Positions 20,471-28,625 of a stretch of DNA of 64,000 nt are shown here, piece by piece (the first letter of the stretch is position 1; the number at the start of each line of letters is the position of its first letter). Where the stretch lies: NCBI RefSeq assembly GCF_019655855.1, contig NZ_BPFX01000034.1, positions 13,580-77,579 on the forward strand, read 5' to 3'. This DNA comes from Pseudomonas paralcaligenes (GTDB lineage: Bacteria; Pseudomonadota; Gammaproteobacteria; Pseudomonadales; Pseudomonadaceae). Position numbers and translations under genes: made by a program. The notes beneath the pieces are model-generated. The model was not told where the DNA came from, searched no databases, and saw only the letters and a list, made by a program, of their open reading frames with translations.

Positions 20471-20926
20471 ATGAGCGAAGAAATAGTCGAGATCTATACC
20501 GATGGCGCCTGCAAGGGCAATCCCGGTCCCGGTGGCTGGGGTGCGCTGCTGATCTACAAGGGTGCGGAGAAGGAGCTGTGGGGCGGCGAGCCCAACACCA
20601 CCAACAACCGCATGGAGCTGATGGCGGCGATCTGCGCGCTGATCGCCCTGACCCGGCCTTGCCGGGTGCGCCTGGTCACCGACTCGCAGTACGTGATGAA
20701 GGGCATCCAGGAGTGGATGCCGAACTGGAAGAAGCGCGGCTGGAAGACCTCCACCAAGGAGCCGGTGAAGAACGCCGACCTGTGGCAGGCGCTGGACGAG
20801 CAGGTCAACCGCCATCAGGTCGAGTGGCGCTGGGTGCGCGGCCACACCGGCCACCCCGGCAACGAAAAGGCCGACCAGCTGGCCAACCGCGGCGTGGACG
20901 AAGTGCGGGCGATGAAGTCCGCATAG
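20471..20926 (+). CDS. rnhA: Ribonuclease HI
   Basis: Degrades the RNA strand of RNA-DNA hybrids. 151 aa. The catalytic carboxylates are in place: D11 in the first strand ([11 protein letters not shown]), E49 in NNRMELMA, D71 in VTDSQYV, a final Asp in [11 protein letters not shown], and the active-site-loop His in RGHTGH. The basic protrusion WKKRGWKTS is present, as in E. coli RNase HI. In P. aeruginosa dnaQ follows directly; here a REP element and an unrelated cluster follow, so this is a synteny break. Confidence 0.96.
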   Translation: MSEEIVEIYTDGACKGNPGPGGWGALLIYKGAEKELWGGEPNTTNNRMELMAAICALIALTRPCRVRLVTDSQYVMKGIQEWMPNWKKRGWKTSTKEPVKNADLWQALDEQVNRHQVEWRWVRGHTGHPGNEKADQLANRGVDEVRAMKSA

Positions 20927-20932
20927 CCTCCC

Positions 20933-20956
20933 GTGGGAGCGGCCTTGGCCGCGAAG
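20933..20956 (+). repeat. Single REP unit (copy 2)
   Basis: GTGGGAGCGGCCTTGGCC followed by GCGAA, right after the rnhA stop, at the junction with the accessory cluster. No inverted partner is present. Confidence 0.75.
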
Positions 20957-21126
20957 TTTGCGGATGAAACCGGATCGTCGTCCCCCGCACATGCAGAATT
21001 GCGCTGCCTGCGCGCTATCGAGACATGGCCTTTCCCTTCCGTTGACCTCCGTCATGGCGCCGATCCCGTCCGGCCGCATCATGGCTGCGACATAGGTATC
21101 GCACGCCGGGGCGCCGAGGAGAGAAC

Positions 21127-21567
21127 ATGCTGTACCTGCTGCTGAAATTCACCCACCTGGCGGCGGCCGCCTGCTTCATCGGCGGCGTGTTCTTCGAGGT
21201 GATGATCCTCAGCCGCGCCGCCCGCACCCTGGAGCCCGCGCCGCGCGAGCAACTGTCCAAGGCCCTGGGCCAGCGCGCCCGCCAGGTCATGCACTGGGTG
21301 GTGCTGGCGCTGTACGGCGCCGGCCTGGGGCTGGCCTGGCACTACCGGAGCGCGCTGGCGCAGCCCTTCGCCAGCAGCTTCGGCACCCTGCTGACCCTGA
21401 AGATCTGCCTGGCCCTGAGCATCCTCGGCCACTTTCTCGGCGTGGTCTTCCTGATGCGCACCGGACGCATGACCCCGGCCCGCTCGCGATTGATCCACCT
21501 CAGCGTGCTGGTGCAGATGCTCGGCATCCTGTTCCTGGCCAAGGCGATGTTCGTGCTGAGCTGGTAG
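21127..21567 (+). CDS. CopD-like four-TM membrane protein, paralogue A
   Basis: 146 aa, predicted four transmembrane helices (about 3-27, 55-72, 85-108, 122-143). Clearly paralogous to the gene at 24782: both share FIGxVFFEVxIL, ASSFGTLLTLK / TSFGTLLTLK, LGHF, RIHLSV-type, LLAKxMFxLSW. Histidines H10, H102 and H124 and Glu24 are conserved in both copies and lie in or near membrane segments, so heme or copper binding is plausible but not shown. RBS GAGGAGAG precedes the ATG. Its 3' end converges on the FNR-type regulator gene. Confidence 0.75.
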   Translation: MLYLLLKFTHLAAAACFIGGVFFEVMILSRAARTLEPAPREQLSKALGQRARQVMHWVVLALYGAGLGLAWHYRSALAQPFASSFGTLLTLKICLALSILGHFLGVVFLMRTGRMTPARSRLIHLSVLVQMLGILFLAKAMFVLSW

Positions 21568-21571
21568 CCGC

Positions 21572-22285
21572 TCAGAAGGTGCGGGTGGCGGCGCTCGCCA
21601 GCTGCTGCAGGTAGGGCAGGTCGCACACCACCCACTGGCGCAGGCGGCCGCGCACCCGGCCGGCCTGCTGCCAGTCGGACAGCAGGCGGCTGAGCGATTC
21701 CGGGCGGATGCCCAGGTGGGTGGCGAGCTGGCGCTGGCTGATCGGCAGGCTGAGGTTGTCGCCCTGGCGCCGGTGCAGGCCGAGCAGGTAGGCGGCCAGG
21801 CGCTGGGATGCCGAGCTGGCGGTCAGCCAGTCCACTTCGTTGACTTGGCGATAGAGGCGCAGGCTGAGGCTTTCCAGCATGCGCATGGCCAGCGGCGGGT
21901 GGCTCTCGCAGGCCTTGCGCAGCGCCGCCCGGCCCAGGCGGTAGAAGGCGCTGTCGCACTGGGCACGGGCATTCATCGGGTAGCGGCCGTGGGGCATGAA
22001 CATGGCCGCCTCGGCGATCAGCTGGCCGTCGCGGAACAGGTGGAAGACCCGCTCCTCGCCCTCGCTGGTGAATCGCATCATCTCCACGCAGCCCTGGCGC
22101 ACCAGCAGGAAGTGCTCGGCCGCCTCGCCCTCGCGGAACAGCAGTTCGCCGGCTTCGGCCCGCAGGCAGGTGGCCGAGGCGGTGAGGGCCGCCATCAGCT
22201 CGGCGGGCAGGTCGGCGAACAGGGGAACTGACGACAGCAGCTGGCGGCATTCGCCGCAATCTGCCCGGGACTTAACATTTGTCAT
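21572..22285 (-). CDS. CRP/FNR-family transcription regulator (Dnr-like)
   Basis: 237 aa: an N-terminal cyclic-nucleotide-type beta-roll (about 20-130; FREGEAAEHFLLVRQGCVEMM), a dimerisation helix, and a C-terminal HTH_Crp domain (about 155-225; SQRQLATHLGIRPESLSRLL). The recognition helix (RPESLSRLL) resembles that of FNR/DNR proteins, so TTGAT-N4-ATCAA-like sites are expected. The N-terminus has CGEC only, not the four-Cys FNR iron-sulfur set, so direct O2 sensing is unlikely; Dnr-type heme/NO sensing is possible. ATG 22285 is 34 bp from the divergent lipoprotein gene, making it the likely local regulator of the ABC/TonB cluster. Confidence 0.85.
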   Translation of the reverse strand: MTNVKSRADCGECRQLLSSVPLFADLPAELMAALTASATCLRAEAGELLFREGEAAEHFLLVRQGCVEMMRFTSEGEERVFHLFRDGQLIAEAAMFMPHGRYPMNARAQCDSAFYRLGRAALRKACESHPPLAMRMLESLSLRLYRQVNEVDWLTASSASQRLAAYLLGLHRRQGDNLSLPISQRQLATHLGIRPESLSRLLSDWQQAGRVRGRLRQWVVCDLPYLQQLASAATRTF

Positions 22286-22314
22286 TGGTAGCTGGCGTGC
22301 CGGCGGTGATGATG

Positions 22315-22341
22315 CGCGAATGAAGATAAGACTTATTCGCG
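22315..22341. promoter_or_regulatory. Inverted repeat over the start of the binding-protein gene
   Basis: CGCGAAT (22315-22321) and ATTCGCG (22335-22341) are perfect inverted arms spanning the ATG at 22320. It could be an operator or a hairpin that masks translation initiation. No matching regulator family is recognised. Confidence 0.35.
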
Positions 22342-23333
22342 AATCATTCAATCGACGTGCCGCCCGGCTGCTCGTCTCCCTGTGGCTGGCCGGCTGCGCC
22401 GCCTCGCTCGCGCCTGCCGTGGCCGCTAAGGAGGAGGTCCTGCGCCTGGCCGGTCCTGCCGCGGTGGTCAGCTTCCCGCTGCTGCACATGGTCGAGAGCG
22501 GGGCGCTGGAGGAGCATGCGCAGCGGGTCGAGTTCCGCCTGTGGCAGAACCCGGACCAACTGCGCGTGCTGCTGGCCAACGACGAGATCGACTACAGTGC
22601 GGCGCCGGTCAACCTGCCGGCGCTGATGGCCGGGCGTGGCCAGCCGGTGCGCCTGCTCAACGTGTCGGTGTGGGGCATCATCTGGCTGGTCAGCCGCGAC
22701 CCGGCGGTGCAGGGCTTCGCCGACCTGAAGGGCAAGGAACTGGCGCTGCCGTTCCAGCGCGACCTGCCGGCGATCCTGGTCGACGAACTGCTGCTCAGCC
22801 ACGGCCTGCAGGCGGGACGCGACCTGACCCTGCGCCCGGTACGCGACGGCCAGGACGCCCAGGCGCTGCTGCTGGCCGGCCGCGCCGACCACGCGCTGCT
22901 GGTGGAGCCCGCCGTGTCGCTGCTGCTGTGGCGCAACCAGCAGCAGAAGGGCGCGCCGCTGTTCCGCGTGCAGAGCCTGGAAAGCGCCTGGAAGCAATCT
23001 TTCCCCGCGCAGCCCGAACTGCCCCAGGCCGGGCTGATGGCCAGCGCGCGGATGGCCGACCGGCGCGAGCTGGCCCGCGCCGTGGTCGAGGCCTATGACG
23101 AGTCCGCGCGCTGGTGCAGCGCCCGGGCCCGCGAATGCGCGGAGCTGGTCCACCGGCACCTGCCGCACCTGCCGGTCGCGGCCATCGAGCAGTCCATCCG
23201 TGTCACCCGCCTGGAAAGCCGCACCGCCAGCGAGGCCCGCGAGCCGCTGGAGGCGCTCTACCGGCTGATCGCCGAGCGCCATCCCCAGGCCATCGGCGGT
23301 GCGATGCCGGCCGCCGGCTTCTACGGGCCGTGA
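22320..23333 (+). CDS. ABC transporter substrate-binding lipoprotein (NMT1/THI5-like)
   Basis: 337 aa. The signal sequence LLVSLWLAGC ends in a lipobox-like LAGC, so a membrane-anchored lipoprotein is likely; a Sec-type cleavage after AVAA is the alternative. The fold resembles nitrate/taurine/thiamine-precursor binding proteins: a REVLRLAGPAAVVSFPLLHMVESG-type opening, then DEIDYSAAPVNLPALMA, FADLKGKELALPF and AGRADHALLVEPAVSLLL. Substrates in this superfamily are small organic molecules or oxyanions and cannot be read from sequence. Followed after two bases by the permease gene. Confidence 0.8.
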   Translation: MKIRLIRESFNRRAARLLVSLWLAGCAASLAPAVAAKEEVLRLAGPAAVVSFPLLHMVESGALEEHAQRVEFRLWQNPDQLRVLLANDEIDYSAAPVNLPALMAGRGQPVRLLNVSVWGIIWLVSRDPAVQGFADLKGKELALPFQRDLPAILVDELLLSHGLQAGRDLTLRPVRDGQDAQALLLAGRADHALLVEPAVSLLLWRNQQQKGAPLFRVQSLESAWKQSFPAQPELPQAGLMASARMADRRELARAVVEAYDESARWCSARARECAELVHRHLPHLPVAAIEQSIRVTRLESRTASEAREPLEALYRLIAERHPQAIGGAMPAAGFYGP

Positions 23334-23335
23334 CG

Positions 23336-24103
23336 ATGAACGATATCCGACCCACCTCCCGGCGCTGGGCGCTGCTCGGTGGCGCGCTGATTCTGCTCGG
23401 CTGGCAGTTGCTGGCGATGCGCCTCGGCCCGCTGCTGATGGCGACGCCGCTGCAGACGCTGGACGCCATGTGGCGGCTGCCGTTCGAGGCCGACTTCCGC
23501 CTGCACGCCGGCGCCAGCCTGCTGCGTATTGGCCTGGGCGTCGGCCTGGGCTGCCTGCTCGGTTTCTGCCTGGGCCTGCTGGCCGGGCTGGATGCGCGCC
23601 TGCGCGGCCTGCTGGAGCCGCTGCGCTGGCTGCTGATGGCCACGCCGCCTGTGGTGGTGGTCGTGCTGGCCATGCTCTGGTTCGGCCTGGGTTCGGCGAT
23701 GGTGGTGTTCATCAGCGTGCTGATGCTGGCGCCCGGCATGTACGTGAACACGGTCAAGGGCATGCTGATGGTGGACCGCGGCCTGCTGGAGATGGCCCGG
23801 GTGTACCGCTTCGGGCCGTGGCAGAAGCTGCGTCATCTCTATGTGCCCGCCCTGGCGGCGCCGCTTGGCGCGGCACTGCTGATCGCCACTTGCGGCGGCG
23901 TGCGCCTGGTGGTGATGGCCGAGGTGCTGGGCGCCGAGAGCGGCGCCGGCTTCGCCCTGGCCAACGCGCGCAGCACCTTCGACAGCGCCGGGCTGTACGC
24001 CTGGACCCTGCTGATCCTGCTGCTGGTGGCGGGTCTGGAGTTCGCCCTGTTGCAGCCGCTGCAACGGCGCATGGGGCGCTGGCAGGAGCCCGCCCATGCT
24101 TGA
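23336..24103 (+). CDS. ABC transporter permease (NitT/TauT type)
   Basis: 255 aa, about six TM helices in the BPD_transp_1 fold. The cytoplasmic EAA loop is LEMARVYRFGPWQKLRHLYVP. An extended hydrophobic run at residues 90-125 (LLMATPPVVVVVLAMLWFG) is typical of SsuC/TauC permeases. It starts two bases after the lipoprotein gene and its last codons overlap the ATPase start by 8 bases. Confidence 0.87.
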   Translation: MNDIRPTSRRWALLGGALILLGWQLLAMRLGPLLMATPLQTLDAMWRLPFEADFRLHAGASLLRIGLGVGLGCLLGFCLGLLAGLDARLRGLLEPLRWLLMATPPVVVVVLAMLWFGLGSAMVVFISVLMLAPGMYVNTVKGMLMVDRGLLEMARVYRFGPWQKLRHLYVPALAAPLGAALLIATCGGVRLVVMAEVLGAESGAGFALANARSTFDSAGLYAWTLLILLLVAGLEFALLQPLQRRMGRWQEPAHA

Positions 24104-24785
24104 CTGGCACGCCATCGACCTGCACCTGGGCGGCCGCCAGGTGCTGAACGGCGTCGACTTCCGGGTGCGGGCCGGCGAGCGGGTCGGCATTCTCGGCCCG
24201 AGCGGCGCCGGCAAGAGCAGCCTGCTGCGGCTGGCCGCCGGCACCCTCAAGGCCCGGCACGGCACACTGGGCAACAGCTTCCGCCACGCCGTGCTGGCCT
24301 TCCAGGAACCGCGCCTGCTGCCCTGGTGCCGGGTTGCCGAGAACCTGGAGATCCCCCTGCGCGCGGTCGGCCGCGATCCGGCGACGGCGCGGCGCCTGGC
24401 CGCCGAGTGGCTGGCGCGCGTCGGCCTCGGCGAGCAGGCCCGGGCCTGGCCCAACCAGCTCTCGGGCGGCATGGCGCAGCGCGTGGCGCTGGCCCGGGCG
24501 TTGGCCGTCGAGCCGGACCTGCTGCTGCTCGACGAACCCTTCAGCGCGCTGGACCCCGCCCTGCGCAAGACCCTCGGCGAACTCTGCCGCGACTGGCTCG
24601 ATGCCTCCGGCGCGGCCCTGCTGTGCGTCAGCCATCATCCCGCCGAACTGGTGGGTCTGGTCGACCGCTTCGTGCTGCTCAGCGGCGGCGCGCTGCGCGA
24701 GTTCGACCCCGCCGGACGCACGCCGGACAAGGTGGCCAGCGCGCTCCACCAGACCCTGATGACCCCGGAGGCACCGCAGCCATGA
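24096..24785 (+). CDS. ABC transporter ATP-binding protein (NitT/TauT type)
   Basis: 229 aa with one ATPase domain: Walker A GPSGAGKSS (about 34-42), Q-loop FQEPRLLPWCRVAENL, signature LSGGMAQRVALARAL, Walker B LLLLDEPFSALD and H-loop SHHPAEL. The QEPRLLPW and SGGMAQR versions are characteristic of nitrate/sulfonate/taurine ATPases. It overlaps the permease by 8 bases upstream and the CopD-like paralogue by ATGA downstream, so all four genes form one translation-coupled unit. Confidence 0.9.
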   Translation: MLDWHAIDLHLGGRQVLNGVDFRVRAGERVGILGPSGAGKSSLLRLAAGTLKARHGTLGNSFRHAVLAFQEPRLLPWCRVAENLEIPLRAVGRDPATARRLAAEWLARVGLGEQARAWPNQLSGGMAQRVALARALAVEPDLLLLDEPFSALDPALRKTLGELCRDWLDASGAALLCVSHHPAELVGLVDRFVLLSGGALREFDPAGRTPDKVASALHQTLMTPEAPQP

Positions 24786-25225
24786 GCTATCCCATCCTGC
24801 TGACCCTGCACCTGTTCGCCGCGCTGATCTTCATCGGCACGGTGTTCTTCGAGGTGCTGATCCTCGAAGGCGTGCGCAAGCACGTGCCGCCCGCGGTGAT
24901 GCGCGAGGTGGAGCAGGGCATCGGCAAGCGTGCGCGGCGCCTGATGCCCTGGGTGCTGCTGGTGCTGTTCAGCGCCGGCCTGGGCATGGTCTGGGTGCGC
25001 TACCTGCCTCTGCTGGCCGACCCGCTGGCGACCTCCTTCGGCACTTTGCTGACGCTGAAGATCACCCTCGCCCTGAGCGTGCTCGGGCACTTCTTCACCG
25101 CCATGTACCTGCTGTTCAGCGGGCGCATGAATTCCACCTATTTCCGCCGCATTCACCTGAGCGTGTTCACCCACATGGTCGGCATCGTGCTGCTGGCCAA
25201 AGGCATGTTCTACCTGAGCTGGTGA
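24782..25225 (+). CDS. CopD-like four-TM membrane protein, paralogue B
   Basis: 147 aa with the same four-helix pattern as the protein at 21127. Conserved H10, E24, H103 and H125 align with H10, E24, H102 and H124 of paralogue A; this copy has an extra H131 in FTHMVG. Its start overlaps the ATPase stop (ATGA), which ties it functionally to the transporter. The TonB receptor gene starts 30 bp downstream. Bacterial CopD-like proteins are linked to copper uptake, and small four-helix relatives can bind heme; neither is established here. Confidence 0.77.
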   Translation: MSYPILLTLHLFAALIFIGTVFFEVLILEGVRKHVPPAVMREVEQGIGKRARRLMPWVLLVLFSAGLGMVWVRYLPLLADPLATSFGTLLTLKITLALSVLGHFFTAMYLLFSGRMNSTYFRRIHLSVFTHMVGIVLLAKGMFYLSW

Positions 25226-25255
25226 GCCGATTTCCTATTCTGACGGAGTTGTGTC

Positions 25256-27349
25256 ATGAGTCGATCCTTCACCCCGAAACTCCTGCCCCTGGCGATCCTG
25301 AGCGCGCTGCCCCTGGCCGTCGCGGCCGCCGACAACGTGGAGCTGGAGCCGCTGCGGATCAGCGGCCAGCGCCAGGCGCCGGCCAGCCAGTCCGTGGAGG
25401 TTGCGCGCGAACGGCTGGCCCGTGTGCCGGGCGGCACCAACCTGGCCGAGCCGCAGGCCGAGACGCGCCTGGCGACCCTGCGCGATGCGCTGGACTACCA
25501 GCCGGGCCTGGTCATCCAGGACTTCTTCGGTGGCACCGACCAGCCGCGCCTGAACATCCGCGGCTCGGGCATCCAGAGCAACCCGGTCAACCGCGGCGTG
25601 CTGTTGCTGCAGGACGGCCTGCCGCTCAACGAGGCCGACGGCTCCTTCGTCATCGGCCTGCTGGAGCCGCGCAACGCCGCCTGGATCGGTGCCCGGCGCG
25701 GCGCCAACGCCGGCAGTCCCGGCGCCACCACCCTGGGCGGCGAACTGGAGTTCGGCTCGCTGACCGGCGCCGACGAGGCCGGCCGCCTGCGCGTCGAAGG
25801 CGGCAGCTTCGGCCGCTACGCCCTGCAGGCCGCTGCCGGCCTGGCGGCGGGTGGGCACGATGCGCGGGTCAGCGTCAGCCAGGACGAGTACGACGGCTAC
25901 CGCCACCACTCCGCCTCGCACCGCACCCTAGTGCAGAGCAATTTCGGCCTGGACCTGGGCAACGGCGTGGAGAACCGCAGCTACCTGTCCTGGAGCGACC
26001 TCACCTTCGAGATCCCCAACGTCATCACCAAGGCGCGCCTGGAGGACGAGCCGCGCAGCGTGCTGGGCGACGGCAGCACCCCGCAGGACCGCATGCTCAA
26101 CATCTACCGGCGCGACCCGCACCGCGACACCCAGCAACTGCGCATCTCCAACCGCACCCTGTGGAAGGGCGAGGGCTGGCAGCAGAGCTTCGGCGTCTAC
26201 GGGCAGAACACGGTGGACGACTTCACCGACCCGCTCAGCCATACCCTGACCGACAGCGACACGCTCGGCGCCCAGTGGAGCCTCGAAGGCGAGCAGCGCC
26301 TGTTCGGCTATCGCCTCGGCGCCGGCTGGTCCTACAGCGACATGGCCCGCGAGCTGTACGCCAACAGCGGCGAGGACGGCCGGCGCCTGCAGCGCTTCGG
26401 CGACTTCGACCTGGAGGCGCGCAACCTGGACCTGCTGGCCGGCCTGGACTGGCGCCTGGCCGACGACTGGACCCTGGTGACCGAGGTGAAGTGGAGCGAC
26501 GTCAGCCGCGACGCGCGCTCGCGCGATGGTGGCGCCAGCCTGGACCAGGGCTGGAACTACGCCACGCCGAAGATCGGCCTGAACTGGACGCCCGCCGACA
26601 ACCAGCGCTGGTACGCCAACGTCAGCCGCAGCCACGAGGCGCCGACCTTCTGGGAGATCGTCACCGGCCAGGTTCCGCCGATCGCCCCGGCGCTGGCCAC
26701 GGCGCAGCTGGTCGAGCTCGACGTGCAGCGCGCCACCACCTACGAGGTCGGCGGCCAGGGCCGGGTCGGCGCGAACGAGTGGAGCCTGTCCCTGTACCAC
26801 AGCGACGTGGAGGACGAGCTGATCTCCACCAGCGACAGCCTGGGCGTCAAGGTCGGCACCTACAACTACGCCTCGCGCACCCGCCATCGCGGCGTGGAGG
26901 CCGGGCTCAAGGGCCTGCTGCCGACCTCCGCCAGCCTCGGCGGCGACCTGGCCTACCGCCTGGCCTGGACCTTCAGCGACTTCCGCTTCCGCGGCGGCGA
27001 GTTCGCCGGCAACCGGATCGCCGGCGTGCCGCGCCAGCTGCTGGCGGCCGAGCTGCTCTACCGGCGCGGCCCGTGGAGCGTCGGCCCCAACCTGCGCTGG
27101 CTGCCCCAGGACACCCCGACCGACCATGCCAACACCCGCGGCAACTACCAGGACAGTTACGCGCTGTGGGGCCTGAAGGCGAGCTACAAGGCGAGCGAGG
27201 GACTGTCGCTGTACCTGCAGGGCGACAACCTGACCGACGAGGTCTACGCCAGCAGCTATGTGATCCGCAATCGCGCCGACGCCAGCCAGCCCACCTTCCT
27301 CAGTGGCAACGGCCGCAGCCTGAGCGTGGGGATGGATTACCGCTTCTAG
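25256..27349 (+). CDS. TonB-dependent outer-membrane receptor
   Basis: 697 aa with a signal peptide ending AVAAA near residue 23. A plug domain (about 45-155) contains LRDALDYQPGLVIQDFFGG, LNIRGSGIQ and a conserved GVLLLQDGLPLNEADG stretch. A 22-strand barrel follows, with a terminal aromatic Phe (VGMDYRF) as expected for BAM recognition. The resemblance is to FecA/CirA-type receptors; no Met/His-rich metal motif typical of OprC/NosA is seen. RBS GGAG precedes the ATG. Position at the end of the ABC/CopD unit suggests it brings the same substrate across the outer membrane. Confidence 0.88.
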   Translation: MSRSFTPKLLPLAILSALPLAVAAADNVELEPLRISGQRQAPASQSVEVARERLARVPGGTNLAEPQAETRLATLRDALDYQPGLVIQDFFGGTDQPRLNIRGSGIQSNPVNRGVLLLQDGLPLNEADGSFVIGLLEPRNAAWIGARRGANAGSPGATTLGGELEFGSLTGADEAGRLRVEGGSFGRYALQAAAGLAAGGHDARVSVSQDEYDGYRHHSASHRTLVQSNFGLDLGNGVENRSYLSWSDLTFEIPNVITKARLEDEPRSVLGDGSTPQDRMLNIYRRDPHRDTQQLRISNRTLWKGEGWQQSFGVYGQNTVDDFTDPLSHTLTDSDTLGAQWSLEGEQRLFGYRLGAGWSYSDMARELYANSGEDGRRLQRFGDFDLEARNLDLLAGLDWRLADDWTLVTEVKWSDVSRDARSRDGGASLDQGWNYATPKIGLNWTPADNQRWYANVSRSHEAPTFWEIVTGQVPPIAPALATAQLVELDVQRATTYEVGGQGRVGANEWSLSLYHSDVEDELISTSDSLGVKVGTYNYASRTRHRGVEAGLKGLLPTSASLGGDLAYRLAWTFSDFRFRGGEFAGNRIAGVPRQLLAAELLYRRGPWSVGPNLRWLPQDTPTDHANTRGNYQDSYALWGLKASYKASEGLSLYLQGDNLTDEVYASSYVIRNRADASQPTFLSGNGRSLSVGMDYRF

Positions 27350-27522
27350 CAGCGCCGACCCGGAGGAGGTGTACAGGATTGTCCGGCACGCCGGCTTCGG
27401 GCTAACCTCCCGGCCACGCCGGCGTCGCCGGCCGAGGGACTTGCAGCACCGCGCGCGCCTTCTCTGGAAAGGGGCGCGCCCGCTGACGCAGCCCCTGGAG
27501 CGGTCATCATCGGGAGGGAGTC

Positions 27523-27930
27523 ATGCTTTCCAGGGTTCTGGTCACACTCGGGGTCGCGATATTCGCCATCGTCGTTCCGGCGCTGGAAATCAACGCGTCC
27601 CACGTCTTCAACCCCGAATGGCCGCCCCATGCGCGGCTGCACGAGGTCTGGCAACTGACCACCAACTGCGCCATCGGCGCGCTGTGCCTATGGCTGGCCT
27701 GGATCAGGGGCAACGTCCGGCTCGCCGGTGTCCTGACGATTATCGTCATGAGCGGCGCCCTGTTCGCCCACGCCATCGAGGACTCGTACGGTGGCTCCCT
27801 TGCCTCCGGCAATATCGGCAGGACCTTGCTCGGCCTCGAACCCGCCGCCATCGCCGCCGGTTTTGCCGTCGTCGTGGCCGCGTTGGCCATATGGCTCGAT
27901 GGGCCGCGCAAGCCGTCTGCCAGGGCCTAG
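27523..27930 (+). CDS. Conserved four-TM membrane protein
   Basis: 135 aa, four predicted membrane helices (about 3-22, 45-62, 68-85, 105-127). A polar loop HVFNPEWPPHARLHEVWQ after TM1 is rich in His and aromatics and looks like a family signature; I associate it loosely with DUF6640 but am not certain. RBS GGGAGGGAG precedes the ATG. No functional link to its neighbours is evident. The 170 bp before it hold a GC-rich hairpin (GCGCGCC / GGCGCGC, 27453-27479) that may end the TonB transcript. Confidence 0.65.
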   Translation: MLSRVLVTLGVAIFAIVVPALEINASHVFNPEWPPHARLHEVWQLTTNCAIGALCLWLAWIRGNVRLAGVLTIIVMSGALFAHAIEDSYGGSLASGNIGRTLLGLEPAAIAAGFAVVVAALAIWLDGPRKPSARA

Positions 27931-28033
27931 GGGCAAGGCCTGGCATGGGCACTCTCTCGTTTCACGCGCAACCGAGCATGCCGATGGCTGCTGCCATCCG
28001 AGCCTCCAATAGGCCGACACCAGACACCAAACC

Positions 28034-28378
28034 ATGAAGATCGACTGGACGCCGTTGCAGGAGCATGAAGACGAAAATCTCTGGCGAGGCAGCGTCTTCC
28101 GCTTCCCGGCAAGGCATCCTTTAGAGGATGTCGTCGATTTCATGCTGGTCGCGGATGCCTGTTCGGACAGTGGTTTCTCGCTGATCTGCACCACGGGGTA
28201 CAAGGCCGGCCACCGGGAGTGCCTGCTGCCTCGCGAGGCGTTGGCGGCGGGGCAGGTCCAGGCGATCAGCAGGCGTTGGCTGCTGGCCAACTGGCAGCTG
28301 TGGGTCTATCCGGAGACCGATGCTTCGAAGGTTCTGGTGTGTTCGGGCTATCCGCCGGGAGTTGGTGGTCTTGCATGA
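28034..28378 (+). CDS. Orphan immunity-type protein (Imm45-like)
   Basis: 114 aa, no signal peptide. The pattern LWRGSVFRFPARHPLEDVVDFML, then TGYKAGH, then RWLLANWQLWVYP resembles the Imm45 family of immunity proteins from polymorphic toxin systems, as I recall that family. The ribosome site is weak. GC content is slightly lower than in flanking genes. No toxin gene is adjacent; the next gene is another immunity-like protein, which suggests a remnant or an orphan immunity locus. Confidence 0.6.
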   Translation: MKIDWTPLQEHEDENLWRGSVFRFPARHPLEDVVDFMLVADACSDSGFSLICTTGYKAGHRECLLPREALAAGQVQAISRRWLLANWQLWVYPETDASKVLVCSGYPPGVGGLA

Positions 28379-28509
28379 AGCGGTTCTTGATTTGCTCGTT
28401 TCGCCTGCCTGGCAAGAGCGTGATTTTCTATTTCCACCCAACCGGAAGAGTTGCTCGAACGGCAAGGCGAGTGATCCAGTTGAGATGCTGCTGGCGAGTG
28501 CCGCGACCT

Positions 28510-28588
28510 TGTGGGAGCGGCCTTGGCCGCGAAGCCTTGATGTCGGCTCCGTTCGCGGACAATCGGAATGCCCCCAGCCGCTCCCACA
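28510..28588. repeat. REP pair (copy 3)
   Basis: TGTGGGAGCGGCCTTGGCC at the left and AGCCGCTCCCACA at the right. It separates the two immunity-type genes. Confidence 0.82.
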
Positions 28589-28625
28589 GATCAGCAGCAA
28601 CAGTTAACTCAGACAGGTCATTCGC

